Shown here: piece by piece, positions 9,517 through 19,291 of the stretch
Numbering within the stretch: the first letter of the stretch is position 1
How the letters are laid out: each line of letters opens with the position of its first letter
Assembly: GCA_029245955.1 (NCBI GenBank)
Contig: JAQWOH010000049.1
Location: 62,001 to 126,000, forward strand
Direction of reading: 5' to 3'
Length of the DNA stretch: 64,000 nt
Source of the DNA: Fuerstiella sp.
GTDB lineage: Bacteria; Planctomycetota; Planctomycetia; Planctomycetales; Planctomycetaceae
Notes under the pieces: model-generated
What the model was told of the DNA's origin: nothing
What the model saw: only the letters and a program-made list of their open reading frames with translations
Databases searched by the model: none
Made by a program: the position numbers and the translations under genes

Positions 9517-10362
9517 ATGGAAGAATCAACACCATCACGACGTCAGTTTCTGAAGCATGCGGGTGCAACATCATCATTGGCAACAGCGGCATTAACATCA
9601 ATGACACAGCTCCAGGGGCAGCCGGTCACGTCCGATGAGAGACAATCGTGCCTGGACTATCGTCGTTCGTTTATCTGCGGTACGTCCGATTTGAATTCGG
9701 TTCGTTTCTGGATCGAGAGCCGGACAACGATCACCGATACCGACACCGGCGAACATGCTGTTTTCTACCAGTGTGCTTCCTGCAAAAGCGAAAACACATT
9801 TGGTGAGTCAGATCTGTTTCTGGATGATAACTACGATTTTCTGCCGATCTTTGGTGACGGTCACTGGCTGATCATGCGCCGCCATGCTCGGATGGACACT
9901 GAACGTTATCGACAGGTGGTGGAATCGCCGAATGCCTGGGGCGCACCAAAACTTCTGCTTCATGAAGGGCAGGATATCGAGGTCCTGGACAACTGGGACA
10001 GAATCCGCGAAGTGACCGGACAGGGGCTGCCACTGGTATCACAGACGGAGCTAAGTAACCAGGATACGTCGTTGAAGGCGACCATCGAATGCCCGGTCAA
10101 GACGATGAACATCAGTCTGGAAAAACAGATGTATCAGGTTGACACAGGACCAATTGCATTTCCCGATCTCAGCCGCAGATCGGTTCCGCTGATCGATTGC
10201 CTGCAGCTGGCATTCGTGGCCTTTAACCAGGCTGACTTTGCCGATTTCGTGATCGAACAGCCGACAGCGGTCATTGAGAATGAGGAAGAGGTATGCAGCA
10301 TTTATCATTATTCGAATGCGATCAGTCTGCCCGCAGTCAACCGACTTCTCTCCTATGAATGA
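9517..10362 (+). CDS. Tat-signal protein of unknown function
   Basis: A 281-residue protein with a clear Tat-type N-terminus (PSRRQFLKHAGATSSLATAA). The remainder includes a CDYRRSF-like opening, a CASCK pair of cysteines near residue 90, and a long stretch without recognisable motifs. I do not recognise the family. GAGAGGAT lies 8-9 bases before the ATG at 9517. The gene is transcribed away from the PKD-protein gene and is convergent with the DUF1552 gene. Its codon use looks like that of its neighbours. Confidence 0.65.
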   Translation: MEESTPSRRQFLKHAGATSSLATAALTSMTQLQGQPVTSDERQSCLDYRRSFICGTSDLNSVRFWIESRTTITDTDTGEHAVFYQCASCKSENTFGESDLFLDDNYDFLPIFGDGHWLIMRRHARMDTERYRQVVESPNAWGAPKLLLHEGQDIEVLDNWDRIREVTGQGLPLVSQTELSNQDTSLKATIECPVKTMNISLEKQMYQVDTGPIAFPDLSRRSVPLIDCLQLAFVAFNQADFADFVIEQPTAVIENEEEVCSIYHYSNAISLPAVNRLLSYE

Positions 10363-10539
10363 ACGTGCTGCAGGTGACATGTTCTGAAGGAACGATGACC
10401 ATCGACATGGTTCAGGAGCCATCTCGCTGACGGGAAATCGGTTAACGGTGTCGTGACAGAGCATGTCCACGTACGAACCGATGCGGTGCCGACAGGACTG
10501 CTGCAATCGTTGATGGGGCGACGCGATGCCGAAATCGTC

Positions 10540-11922
10540 CTACAGGTTAGCGAGTCGGCGATTGCTGTCGCCAAAGCGAGGCAGGTGAACCCCCATGCGG
10601 TCCATCAGGGAAAGATACAGGCTGCATGCACGGCGGTGTTCATCGCCGCGATTGAGGTAGTCCAGTACCCGACCTGTCTGCAGCGAACCCCCACCACGTC
10701 CGGCGAGCACAATGGGCATCTGGTCAGCCTGATGTTTGTCTCCGTCAAACAGATTTGAGCAGAACATCAGCAGCGAACTGTCCAGCAGGGTCTGGCCGCC
10801 TTCGTCGATGGCTTTCAGGCGTTGCAGTAAATAAGCAAATTGCTGCACGTGGAATTGATTTGTCTGCAGATACATGGCTTCCAGCGCGGGGTCTCGACCG
10901 TTGTGAGTCAGGTCCAGGTGCAGACTGCCCTGAACACCGTCCAGAAACCCGAAGTTCATCTGTGACAAATCATTATTCAGCATGCACGTGGCGATTCGCG
11001 TCTTGTCCATCTGAAATGCCAGCACGACCAGGTCCAGAATCAACCGCATGTGGTCGGGGACATTCTGTGGCAGGTCATCGTCCGGACGCACCATGTTCGG
11101 TTCAGTAAGGGTTGGCGTCCAGCCCTCAAGTCTCTGTTCCCTGGACGCCCGGTCGATTCTGTTTTCGATATCGCGTATGGATTCCAGATACTCATCCAGC
11201 TTCTTTCTGTCACTTTGGCCCAGCCTAAGCTTAAGTTTCTTTGCATCGGCCAGCACCTGGTCCAGAACGCTGCGATCCAGTTTTCGACCTTTTCCATCAC
11301 CGACCAGGAGGTCGAAGGCACGCGCGGGATAGATTTCTTTGGTCGCCGGTCTGGTGTCTGACGCCCAGGAAATACATGAGCCGTAGATCATGGACAGGCC
11401 GTCTTCCAGCCTCAGTTCTGTGGGTTCGATGCCCAACGCAAGACTGGGCACTGCAGTTCGGTGTCCGATCTGCTTTGCCAGTGCCTGATCCATTGTCCGC
11501 CCGACGCGAATGTCGTTCTGATCCAGACTCACCCATGCCCCGGAAAGCAGATTGGGCATTCTGCCCAGATGGGCGCTGCTGTTCCTGACTGATTGCTCGT
11601 TAAACAGACCACGCAGGAAAACAATATCTTCGCGATATGGCAGCAGTGGCTGCAAGCCCGGGCCCAACTGCATTGAAGAGCCGCGGCCGCGAGCCCACCA
11701 GTGCTTTGGTTCAACACCATTGGAAAAGTACAGACACGCGAATCGAACAGGGGGCTGCGATGAATCGTAGGCCGTGCCGAGTTTGGCGGAATCATCGGAG
11801 CGGACGGGCGAGGACTCCAGCCATGGCAGCGCCAGTCCGACACCGGTGCCGTAAAGAAACCTGCGTCGCGAAGTACGCGAGGCGAAGCAGGGCGCAGTGA
11901 CTGGCTGAATGATCGTCGTCAT
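10540..11922 (-). CDS. DUF1552 family Tat-exported protein
   Basis: A 460-residue protein with a Tat signal (TSRRRFLYGTGVGLALPWLE). Family features of DUF1552 (PF07586) are present in order: FACLYFSNGVEPKHWW after the signal, FLRGLFNEQS, LALGIEPTELR, SCISWAS, the KLKLRLGQSDRKKLDEYLES coiled region, and HQADQMPIVLAGRGGGSLQT near the C-terminus. These proteins almost always lie beside DUF1592-type cytochromes in planctomycetes and some other bacteria. Here the start overlaps the stop of the cytochrome gene by four bases (ATGA), indicating translational coupling. The molecular function of the family is not established; the pair is usually inferred to act in an extracytoplasmic redox or degradative process. 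Confidence 0.88.
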   Translation of the reverse strand: MTTIIQPVTAPCFASRTSRRRFLYGTGVGLALPWLESSPVRSDDSAKLGTAYDSSQPPVRFACLYFSNGVEPKHWWARGRGSSMQLGPGLQPLLPYREDIVFLRGLFNEQSVRNSSAHLGRMPNLLSGAWVSLDQNDIRVGRTMDQALAKQIGHRTAVPSLALGIEPTELRLEDGLSMIYGSCISWASDTRPATKEIYPARAFDLLVGDGKGRKLDRSVLDQVLADAKKLKLRLGQSDRKKLDEYLESIRDIENRIDRASREQRLEGWTPTLTEPNMVRPDDDLPQNVPDHMRLILDLVVLAFQMDKTRIATCMLNNDLSQMNFGFLDGVQGSLHLDLTHNGRDPALEAMYLQTNQFHVQQFAYLLQRLKAIDEGGQTLLDSSLLMFCSNLFDGDKHQADQMPIVLAGRGGGSLQTGRVLDYLNRGDEHRRACSLYLSLMDRMGVHLPRFGDSNRRLANL

Positions 11923-14900
11923 TCGTTTGGCTTTCCTGTATCCGTTGACGGATCGCTGACTGATCGTCGATACCGGAATTGTCGACTATGAACCAGTCTT
12001 TCCACAAGCGCAGAAAAGCGATCGTCGTCGGAAATACCCACCATCAACTGTTCTATCAGCTGCACATCGGATATGGATTCACGCCTTCCCAGGGCGTAAC
12101 CGACCAGCTTCGTACACAGTGTTCGCTGAAACAGATGTTCTTGCTTTTTCAGATGTGCCCGCAGCCCGTCAGTTCCCGAAATCAGGCTGTCATCGTACAG
12201 CTTTCCGGATGTCTGGATGGTCTGGCCGTCTCGGTACGTTTCCCGCCAGCGGCCGAGTGTGTCGTATTGCTCAAGAGCGAATCCCAGTGGATCGATCCGG
12301 GAATGACAATTCAAACATGATGCGTCACTGCGATGAGCTTCCAGACGTGCGCGTACTGTCAGCCCGTCCGCCAGTACATCCTCGCCCGGCAGGGACCCTG
12401 CATCGGCCGGTGGGGGGGGGACGGGAGTCCCCATGATTCGACGCAGCACCCAGTCACCACGTTTCACTGGACTTGTCCTGAGTGGTGCCGAAGTGACCGT
12501 CAGCACAGCGCCCAGTCCCATCAGTCCACCTCGGTGCTGCCCTGCCAGATTTCCAACAAGCACAAGCTGGTCCGAAAGATCGGCGGCCGCGACAGAATAG
12601 TGTTCAGCCAGTCGAGCATTCAGGAAGGTGTAATCGGCAAACAGAATGTCGCTTACAGGCCGGTTGTTACGAACGACGTGCGCAAAGAATGAAACGGCCT
12701 CGTCATGCATGTCGGCCTTCAGACTGTCGGTAAACTCAGGAAAACGTTTCGGATCGACTCCCCGATAGCGATTGAATCGGTAGAAACCGAACCACTGGCC
12801 GAAGAATTCTGTTGCCAGTCGCCGGGCTCTGGGATCTTTCAGCATGCGTCTGACCTGGGCCGTCAGCTGTGCAGGACGACTGAGCGTGCCCGCTGCAGCA
12901 TGTCTTCGCAAGTTGTCGTCCGGCAACGATGACCAAAGAAAATAGCTCAGACGGGTGGCAAGTTCCCAGTCCGAAAGTGGAACCGCACGAACACCGGGCA
13001 ACCTGATTTCCCCGTCGCCCCGTTGGCGTTCAGTGCGATACAGGAATTCAGGTGCCGTCAGGATTCGAGTCAGCAATGTGCGGACGGCACTGTGATGATC
13101 CAGTTGTTCGCTTTCTCTGAGATGTCCGTAATAAAGTCGCAGCCGATTCCGTTCTTCCGGCACAAGTGGACGACGCCATGCGCGGCGTGCAAACTTCAAT
13201 ATGTCAGCGACATGCCCGGATTCGGCAGATACCAATGCATTCTGGATTTCTTGATGACTGTGCTGCAGCAGCCGTACTTTAACGCGGGGTTCGGCGCTGA
13301 ATCGGTCGACATACGCCGGATCAAGTTCCGCAATCCTCCGGCTCCTCAGCTCGACAGAGTGTTTGTCCGCGATAAATCCAAGGTATGTGTCGTGGTACTC
13401 GAACGAGCCCAGCAGATCCATCCACGCCTGATCCAATTTTCGGCGAGTCCGGTCGTCCAGTACGTTGTCGACCAGGAAACTGTCGTTGCGATAGTATTTG
13501 ATTCGATAGTGGTAGAAATTGCGTTCGGCGTTGTTGTACGTGTTGTCGAACACGGAAGGTATCGGATCGCGGTCCGAGGGGGCGGGTTCGCCATGAGAAA
13601 CCTGCGGCAGCAGGCGAGCAAAATCGAGCACACCGTCTTTCCATTCCCTGAATGCGGTACCTTTTGAATTGGCCAGCAGTGCAGAGACCTGCTGACCCTG
13701 GTCAGTTTCCTCCTGCTGGGCAATTGTACAGCGGACGATGCAGTCGTCGCCGTGCTGAACGTCGATTACAGCTGTCACCGTCAGGCGAGCAGACGTCGCG
13801 CCCTTCCGCACAGGCAACTCAAAGACAGAAGTCTGCTTAGTACCGACGGTCACAAAATCATGTGGTCCGACTTTGGCACCGGCCACCGACCTGCCGAAGT
13901 CCGGTCGGTCTGCGCCCTGGCCGGGTATGAGAGCTGACAACGGCTCCGGATCCGTCAGACGACGATCAGGGTCCCGAAACTGAATATCCGCTGAGCGCCA
14001 GATGACAACGGCCCGGGGGTTTCCATCACGATTGGCCGACTCCACTTTTAACTGAATGTGGGCTGTGCTTGTGCCTTTTGGCCAGTTGATGTTCATTTCA
14101 AAACGTTTCGAGCGATCCACATCAAAACGTCCGGCCGACAACACTGGGGCTTCCTCTTTGGCATCGGGATTCTGTCCCAGACGGTTCTGCCAGTTAAGCA
14201 TCACCTGCTGGATCTGTTCACACTGCCGGCGGATGTTACCGCTGAATTGTCTGACAGGGACACCTGCGGCGGACGCAGTAAGATTCTGCCACCGCATCGC
14301 GATGTCCGACGTCGGAAAGGAAAACGCAGGCCGGTTCAGGAGCGCCCACAGATACTCTGCAAAACGAGTATCGATGCCCTCCTCAGCTGCCAGCTCTGCC
14401 AGAGTGCGGTCACCAATACCATGTTGCCGGCGATAGCGATATTGCCATGTTGCATAGAAGCCCTTTGCGTAACGATCCAGCCCGAATGCTTCGCCACCTT
14501 CTCCGGCGGCGGTTCGAAAGCCGTGATCACGATATATTTTCTGGATTCGAGAAATGGCTGACAGTTCCAACCCGGTCCGCCCAGGGTCTTTATAGAACAT
14601 GAGAGGTCCGGTGCCGATGACGGCATGGGCGGCGACATGTTTTGCTGCGTCAAGGTAGCGTTCCAGCGTCGAGTCCTGCATAAACTGTACAGTTCCGACA
14701 TTCGCGAATCCTTCGCCACCGACCGCGTCGCCGGTGATATCTGCCTGTGGAATCAGGGCAACACCGGTCAGATCATGAATTGTATATGCGTATTCCGCAC
14801 TGGTGAGTCTTCGCAGAACGACAGGGCCCGGGTCGCGAGCATGCTGCGTGGTCACCTGTTGCAGTTGTCGTCGAATCCCGCCGAGCAGTTGCTCTCGCTG

Positions 14901-15215
14901 CAGTTCGCCTGGCTGAGGAGCACCCTTTGGAGGCATTCTGCCCTGTTCAATCATTTTTCTGGCCGTGCGCCAGGTCCTGAAGTGAGTTGCAAAATCCGGA
15001 TTCGACACCAGTTGAGTAAAGTTAACTTTGGCTTCTGAATGCTGGTCGTCGTGACAATTCAAACAGAACTCGTTTAACAGCGGAGCTACGTCCTCCGGGA
15101 ACTCCGGACCTGCCGCAATCAGTCGCGTATGCAAACCAATGATCAACGCGACACACAACAGGGCGACATGCACCCAGCGCGGCTTTGCGGTTGGTTCCGA
15201 AAAATACCTGGACAT
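11919..15215 (-). CDS. DUF1592-type planctomycete cytochrome (DUF1587/1592/1595/1588/1585)
   Basis: Start placed at 15215 (1098 residues), where GAGAGCAGG precedes the ATG and a signal peptide follows (VALLCVALIIGLHTRLIAA); the open frame extends 15 codons further. The order is: a heme site FCLNCHDD near residue 52; DUF1587 (LRRLTSAEYAYTIHDLTG); a middle carbohydrate-binding-like region; DUF1595 (ARRAWRRPLVPEE); DUF1592 (RLSYFLWSSLPDD); DUF1588 with RGGLMGLGAVLTVTS and a second heme site SCLNCHSRIDPLG near residue 967; and DUF1585 at the C-terminus (TKLVGYALGRRE). This is the complete planctomycete architecture. It is probably an exported diheme electron-transfer protein working with the DUF1552 partner encoded immediately downstream. 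Confidence 0.92.
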   Translation of the reverse strand: MSRYFSEPTAKPRWVHVALLCVALIIGLHTRLIAAGPEFPEDVAPLLNEFCLNCHDDQHSEAKVNFTQLVSNPDFATHFRTWRTARKMIEQGRMPPKGAPQPGELQREQLLGGIRRQLQQVTTQHARDPGPVVLRRLTSAEYAYTIHDLTGVALIPQADITGDAVGGEGFANVGTVQFMQDSTLERYLDAAKHVAAHAVIGTGPLMFYKDPGRTGLELSAISRIQKIYRDHGFRTAAGEGGEAFGLDRYAKGFYATWQYRYRRQHGIGDRTLAELAAEEGIDTRFAEYLWALLNRPAFSFPTSDIAMRWQNLTASAAGVPVRQFSGNIRRQCEQIQQVMLNWQNRLGQNPDAKEEAPVLSAGRFDVDRSKRFEMNINWPKGTSTAHIQLKVESANRDGNPRAVVIWRSADIQFRDPDRRLTDPEPLSALIPGQGADRPDFGRSVAGAKVGPHDFVTVGTKQTSVFELPVRKGATSARLTVTAVIDVQHGDDCIVRCTIAQQEETDQGQQVSALLANSKGTAFREWKDGVLDFARLLPQVSHGEPAPSDRDPIPSVFDNTYNNAERNFYHYRIKYYRNDSFLVDNVLDDRTRRKLDQAWMDLLGSFEYHDTYLGFIADKHSVELRSRRIAELDPAYVDRFSAEPRVKVRLLQHSHQEIQNALVSAESGHVADILKFARRAWRRPLVPEERNRLRLYYGHLRESEQLDHHSAVRTLLTRILTAPEFLYRTERQRGDGEIRLPGVRAVPLSDWELATRLSYFLWSSLPDDNLRRHAAAGTLSRPAQLTAQVRRMLKDPRARRLATEFFGQWFGFYRFNRYRGVDPKRFPEFTDSLKADMHDEAVSFFAHVVRNNRPVSDILFADYTFLNARLAEHYSVAAADLSDQLVLVGNLAGQHRGGLMGLGAVLTVTSAPLRTSPVKRGDWVLRRIMGTPVPPPPADAGSLPGEDVLADGLTVRARLEAHRSDASCLNCHSRIDPLGFALEQYDTLGRWRETYRDGQTIQTSGKLYDDSLISGTDGLRAHLKKQEHLFQRTLCTKLVGYALGRRESISDVQLIEQLMVGISDDDRFSALVERLVHSRQFRYRRSVSDPSTDTGKPNE

Positions 15216-15411
15216 ACCTGCTCTCAAGCGATGACCTGGGGCGTCCCTGTGTGACCGCACCTATCATACCGTGACTGCGATCCCGGCGGCAGAGTGCGGA
15301 GGACCCAAAAGCCACGATTGCGGGGAAGCGGCGGTTGCGAGGCTGAAGCTCAGCGGAGGGATGATCGAACTGCAAAAGCGGTCAGAGATAACTCTGAGTA
15401 ATGCGAAGCGC

Positions 15412-16290
15412 CTAATACGAGATTTCCAGCAGCGTGGGCCAGTTCTTTCCCGTCACAAACAAACGCTGTGTCGCCGCGTCCCATGCGATCCCATTCAGGA
15501 CTGCTTCACGGTCATTTATTAATGATGCCGGACGAAGTGCCTGCAGATCCAGCCAGCCCAGGACTCGCCCCGACTTCGCATCAATTCTTGCAATCTGATC
15601 TTTGTACCAGACGTTCGCCAGAATTTCTCCGTTGACGTACTCGAGCTCATTCAGCTTTGAGATGCCTCGAAACCCGTCCTTGACGCGCACGCGACGCACG
15701 ATGCGGAAAGTCTGCGGATCCACGAACCGCAACGTTGACGACCCGTCGCTGATGATCAAATGAGTTCCGTCATGAGTTATCCCCCAGCCTTCATACAGGC
15801 CGCGGTCAATGTTGCGATACCGGACTGAGCCGGTTCGTTTCAGTGTGGTGCTGTCGTATGTAAGCAGGTACCCGTTTTTCCAGGTCAGCTGCAGAATCGT
15901 GTTCTTCCAGACGGTCACACCTTCCCCAAAGACGTTGCCTGGCAGCGCGATGTCAACGGATGGCCTTCCGGTTGCGAGTTCCACAAGCCGAAGTCGCGAG
16001 CGATTGTATTGTCCCGTCCCTTCAAGAATTGCCCCATCGAGCATGACCAGCCCCTGGCAAAAGGAATTTCGGTCATGAGGGTACGTATTGACCAGTTTGA
16101 CCGGCTGGACCGGAGCTGCGGTCACTGTGGCGCCAGGAGACAGCATCGCCGCACCAGCCGCAACGCCGGCTACGACAAGTACGATCAGCGGCGTCAGGCG
16201 AGTCCACGACCGCAACGGCATATCTTCAGTTTCCGATGATTGATCCTGATCTGATTCGGCCACGGTAATCTGACACACATCTGGCGACAC
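15412..16290 (-). CDS. glutaminyl-peptide cyclotransferase, membrane-anchored or secreted
   Basis: A 292-residue protein. Family (PF05096, plant/bacterial-type glutaminyl cyclase) signatures are NTYPHDRNSFCQGLVML, LEGTGQYNRSRLRLVEL, FGEGVTVWKNTILQLTW, LYEGWGITHDGTHLIISDGS and ISKLNELEYVNGEILANVWY, which cover the five-bladed propeller. The enzyme converts N-terminal glutamine of exported proteins to pyroglutamate. A hydrophobic segment (LIVLVVAGVAAGAAML) after PLRSW is a signal anchor. A shorter start at 16221 (MPLRSWTR) gives a more usual signal peptide and may be the true one. It lies 151 bases beyond the cytochrome gene start and probably has its own transcription unit. Confidence 0.85.
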   Translation of the reverse strand: MSPDVCQITVAESDQDQSSETEDMPLRSWTRLTPLIVLVVAGVAAGAAMLSPGATVTAAPVQPVKLVNTYPHDRNSFCQGLVMLDGAILEGTGQYNRSRLRLVELATGRPSVDIALPGNVFGEGVTVWKNTILQLTWKNGYLLTYDSTTLKRTGSVRYRNIDRGLYEGWGITHDGTHLIISDGSSTLRFVDPQTFRIVRRVRVKDGFRGISKLNELEYVNGEILANVWYKDQIARIDAKSGRVLGWLDLQALRPASLINDREAVLNGIAWDAATQRLFVTGKNWPTLLEISY

Positions 16291-16506
16291 GAAAAGAGCC
16301 TCGCACGCAGCAGCTCTGAAGCGAAATACAGAAGCGATCCGCTGGTAGCATGACGTCCGGACACGGATACCTACGACTGATACAGGACCCGGCGACAGGA
16401 ACCCGTCCTGTCATGATTCCGGCGCCGCATCTGTGTTCTGCTACACTGATTCTACGCGTGAAACAGGCCGGAGGAAATGCCGACTCTGTCCCAAATTCGG
16501 CAGAAT

Positions 16507-18279
16507 CTACGCAGCCTGATTCTGCGAATCGTTATCGTCGGGGGAGTTGACAGTCTGATCTTCAGCAACGAGGCCGTTGTCGGTCTGTGCCAACTGATGT
16601 TTGACGACAGGTTCGTTAACGCGGAATGCCTGCGTCTCCATTGAGGCGATTTGATCCAGCAGGCGACGAATTGTGGCTTCCGCATCCTTCCGTTCACTGA
16701 GGAATTCGCGGTGGGTTAATGCGAGTTCCGCCTCCATGGCCGACAGCTTCTCAAGGTGCTCCTCTGCAGCCCCTACGCCGGTCGGGGCGCTGACCTGCGC
16801 CGCTCGATCCGCGAACCACTGTTCCAGGTCGCTGCGATCTCTGCGAAATTGCTCCTGTTTCGCTGCCAGAGTGGTTGCTTTTTCCGCCAGGCGCTCATGT
16901 TCGGACTTCAGTTGAACGTGAAGCTGTTCGAAAAACTGTTCGGTCGCCGCCATGGCCTCCTGGCGGGACTGAGAGTACTTCGGATCGCCTGGGTTCACGC
17001 TGGACTGGAGCTCCTCCAGAAGGAGCCGCTGTTCCAGCACCTCTCGCTGTTTCGAGTCGAGTTCCGTTCTTAGCTGGTTGACATGCTGCAGTCGCTGCTC
17101 AAGTCGCTGGCTGGTGTCGGCCGAGGACTGTTCGGCCTGATGAAGGCGACGGGTTCGCGATTCCAGATCCTGCAGCACCGCATCCTGATGTTCCTGAAGT
17201 CGAGTTTGCCGTCGCTTTACATCCAGTTCGGCGCCTACACGATTTCGGTCCAGCACCTTCTGCTCGCGTCTTAGGGACTCTTCACGTTCCAGCAGGGTTT
17301 CGCGGATCCGCTGCAACTGACCGAAACGCAGGCGATGCTGTTCGTCGAAGGATTTTCGTTCACTGCGGAACAACTGCAATTCCCGCCTCAGGTTCCGCAG
17401 CTCAACTTCAAAGTCGCTCCGAGAGCGAGCCAGATGCTCGAATTGGAACCGATAACGGCGCTGCAGGTTGTTCTGCTCGGTCAGCAGTGTCTGCCGTCGT
17501 TTTTCGATTTCGCCACGAAGCCGCTGTTGTTCAATTTCCAGCTGCTCACCAAACAATTCTCTTTGTTGCTGAAGATCTTCTGTTTCACGCTGAAGCTGAA
17601 CCGATTGTGCGTCCTTTTCAGTTGCCCATTCCTGCTGCTCACGATGAAGATCATCCACTTCACCGGCCAGTTCGTTCCTTACAGATTCCCGCATGGCCTC
17701 CCGCTCCGCCTGCAGGGCATCTGCATTCAGCTGCGTCCGGTCGCGGTGTTCCTGTTCCAGTTGTTCGCCTCGGTCCGCCAGTCGCTGGCGTTCCTGATCA
17801 AGTGTATTCTGCTGCCGCTGCAACCCGTCGCGTTCACGGGCGATTTCATCATCGACAGCGTCGTGAAGACGTGCTCGTTCGTCTTCGAGATCTTCACGAG
17901 TCTGCTCAATGAGCTCCTGCTGACGTTTCTGTTGGGTCTGACGCTGATCGAATTCGTGTTGACGGTGTTCGAGTTCGGCCGCGACTTCGCGCTGAGTGCT
18001 GCGATCTCGTGCGACTTGTTCGGCAAATTCACGCGCTCGCTGTTCGAACGCCGTGCGGTCAGCACTCAGTTGGCCACGTTCGGCGACGATTTCAGCCTGA
18101 CGACTCTGCAGTTCGCCGAAACGTTGTTGCAGAGATTCCGCGGCGGCACTGGCCTGCAGCAAGACCTGCAGAGCATCCTGATCAGGGTCCTGTGCCTGTG
18201 TTCGCGGCGACAACTCTGTTCCGGCTGTCGACTGATCCGCAGATGAAGACGGAATGTCGTTGTCAGGTGAGTCAGTCAC
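16507..18279 (-). CDS. long coiled-coil protein
   Basis: A 590-residue protein composed mostly of Gln, Glu, Arg and Leu in heptad patterns from about residue 45 to 540, i.e. an almost continuous coiled coil (for example LEQEHRDRTQLNADALQAER). The first 40 residues are acidic and disordered and the last 40 are a short Asn/Asp-rich tail. There is no signal peptide, membrane segment or ATPase motif, so it is not an SMC protein but a cytoplasmic structural filament-like protein. Function unknown. Similar low-complexity coiled coils are common in planctomycetes, whose cell plan is unusual, but a structural role here is only inference. It sits between the cyclotransferase and trxA on the same strand. 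Confidence 0.75.
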   Translation of the reverse strand: MTDSPDNDIPSSSADQSTAGTELSPRTQAQDPDQDALQVLLQASAAAESLQQRFGELQSRQAEIVAERGQLSADRTAFEQRAREFAEQVARDRSTQREVAAELEHRQHEFDQRQTQQKRQQELIEQTREDLEDERARLHDAVDDEIARERDGLQRQQNTLDQERQRLADRGEQLEQEHRDRTQLNADALQAEREAMRESVRNELAGEVDDLHREQQEWATEKDAQSVQLQRETEDLQQQRELFGEQLEIEQQRLRGEIEKRRQTLLTEQNNLQRRYRFQFEHLARSRSDFEVELRNLRRELQLFRSERKSFDEQHRLRFGQLQRIRETLLEREESLRREQKVLDRNRVGAELDVKRRQTRLQEHQDAVLQDLESRTRRLHQAEQSSADTSQRLEQRLQHVNQLRTELDSKQREVLEQRLLLEELQSSVNPGDPKYSQSRQEAMAATEQFFEQLHVQLKSEHERLAEKATTLAAKQEQFRRDRSDLEQWFADRAAQVSAPTGVGAAEEHLEKLSAMEAELALTHREFLSERKDAEATIRRLLDQIASMETQAFRVNEPVVKHQLAQTDNGLVAEDQTVNSPDDNDSQNQAA

Positions 18280-18427
18280 GTTCAGGAATCCTTTCCCAAT
18301 GTGGAACGAGTGTGGCAGCCCACAAATCGATGCGATTCATTGCTCGGAACTGGCCTGTCTGCTGCCGGGGCATATGCCGATCGTGTCAGATTCTGGGAAA
18401 TCCACGAATCAAAGACAATACGACAAA

Positions 18428-18457
18428 CCGCCAGCGGGCAGTGAAAACCCGCGGCGG
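18428..18457 (-). terminator. intrinsic terminator candidate after trxA
   Basis: Read on the minus strand, the stem CCGCCGCGGG pairs with CCCGC-T-GGCGG (one bulged T) around a nine-base loop, followed by TTTGTC. It lies 30 bases past the thioredoxin stop. The T run is short, so efficiency may be modest. Confidence 0.5.
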
Positions 18458-18486
18458 TCTGAGCTATACCAGATACTTCGGTCGAT

Positions 18487-18816
18487 TCAGCCGACCGCTG
18501 AATTCAACATGGTCACAAAGTGGTCCTTTGGAGGTGCTCCGACCACTTTGTCGATCATTTCGCCATCTTTGAACAACATCACCGTGGGAATGCTTGTGAT
18601 TCCATACCCAGCGGCCGTTTGCTGATTCTCATCCGTGTTGACTTTGCCAATTTTCACTTTGCCGGAAAATTCGTCCGCCAGCTCTTCGATTGTCGGCATC
18701 AACATTCGACAGGGGCCGCACCAGGGTGCCCAAAAGTCCACAAGAACCGGCTCAGAAGACTTCAAAACGTCTTCATCGAAGTTCGCGTCGGTGAATTCAT
18801 GCAGATTTTCAGCCAT
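18487..18816 (-). CDS. trxA: thioredoxin
   Basis: A 109-residue cytoplasmic thioredoxin. FWAPWCGPCRMLMPTIEEL carries the WCGPC redox pair, PVLVDFWA the buried Asp strand, and GITSIPTVMLFKDGE the cis-Pro76-type loop, so it is a complete canonical TrxA. The start at 18816 (MAENLHEFTD) is preceded by CAGGAA at a good distance; the open frame continues 15 codons upstream without support. It reduces disulfides in target enzymes such as ribonucleotide reductase and methionine sulfoxide reductases. A hairpin 30 bases downstream is a likely terminator, so it is probably monocistronic. Confidence 0.95.
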   Translation of the reverse strand: MAENLHEFTDANFDEDVLKSSEPVLVDFWAPWCGPCRMLMPTIEELADEFSGKVKIGKVNTDENQQTAAGYGITSIPTVMLFKDGEMIDKVVGAPPKDHFVTMLNSAVG

Positions 18817-19291
18817 GGTTCGTTTTTCCTGATTGCCTAAAGGTCGTGGTGCCGCTGTCAAATTCTACGGGCTCAGAACTACCCGGTTCCGACAGCCAGA
18901 GACTGGATGAGTTTAACGACAAGAATCTTTCGTTCGCGGTTCATTGATCAGTCATTCGGCAACGCCAAAGCATTTCCGAAGCAACGATCACCACGACGAG
19001 CCGACACGCCGGTACCTTACACAGGTTGTGCAGTGCCACGGATAAATTCGGGTCGGGTATGCCGTCCGTTGGCCAGCAAAGACGCTGACAGACGGGAGTA
19101 TCGGCTAACCGGCCAAAACTGTCAACGTGGAGCATCTGAGGCGAATCGCCATTGCCGACGGTGAGACAATGCCCCTGTCGGGGAGTTTTTCGCTGGCAAG
19201 TCTGCGTTGTCGGGAAACCCCACTGGAATCCAGTTGCCATGAACGCCTAAACTTTGCAGAAGGATTATTTTCCGAAGAGGGACCTTTGGCG
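18817..19291. other. divergent intergenic region with a terminator-like hairpin
   Basis: The stretch lies between trxA (minus) and the membrane protein (plus). At 19172-19190, CCCC-TGTC-GGGG is followed by AGTTTTT, which resembles a small intrinsic terminator or attenuator on the plus strand. The open frame of the downstream gene runs through it, which is one reason for choosing the later start at 19292. No clear promoter pair was found. Confidence 0.4.

Noticed and set aside
17335..18246. 303-codon hydrophobic plus-strand frame inside the coiled-coil gene
   Set aside because: It is the antisense of Gln/Glu codons, which always reads as Leu/Phe-rich; no start signal.
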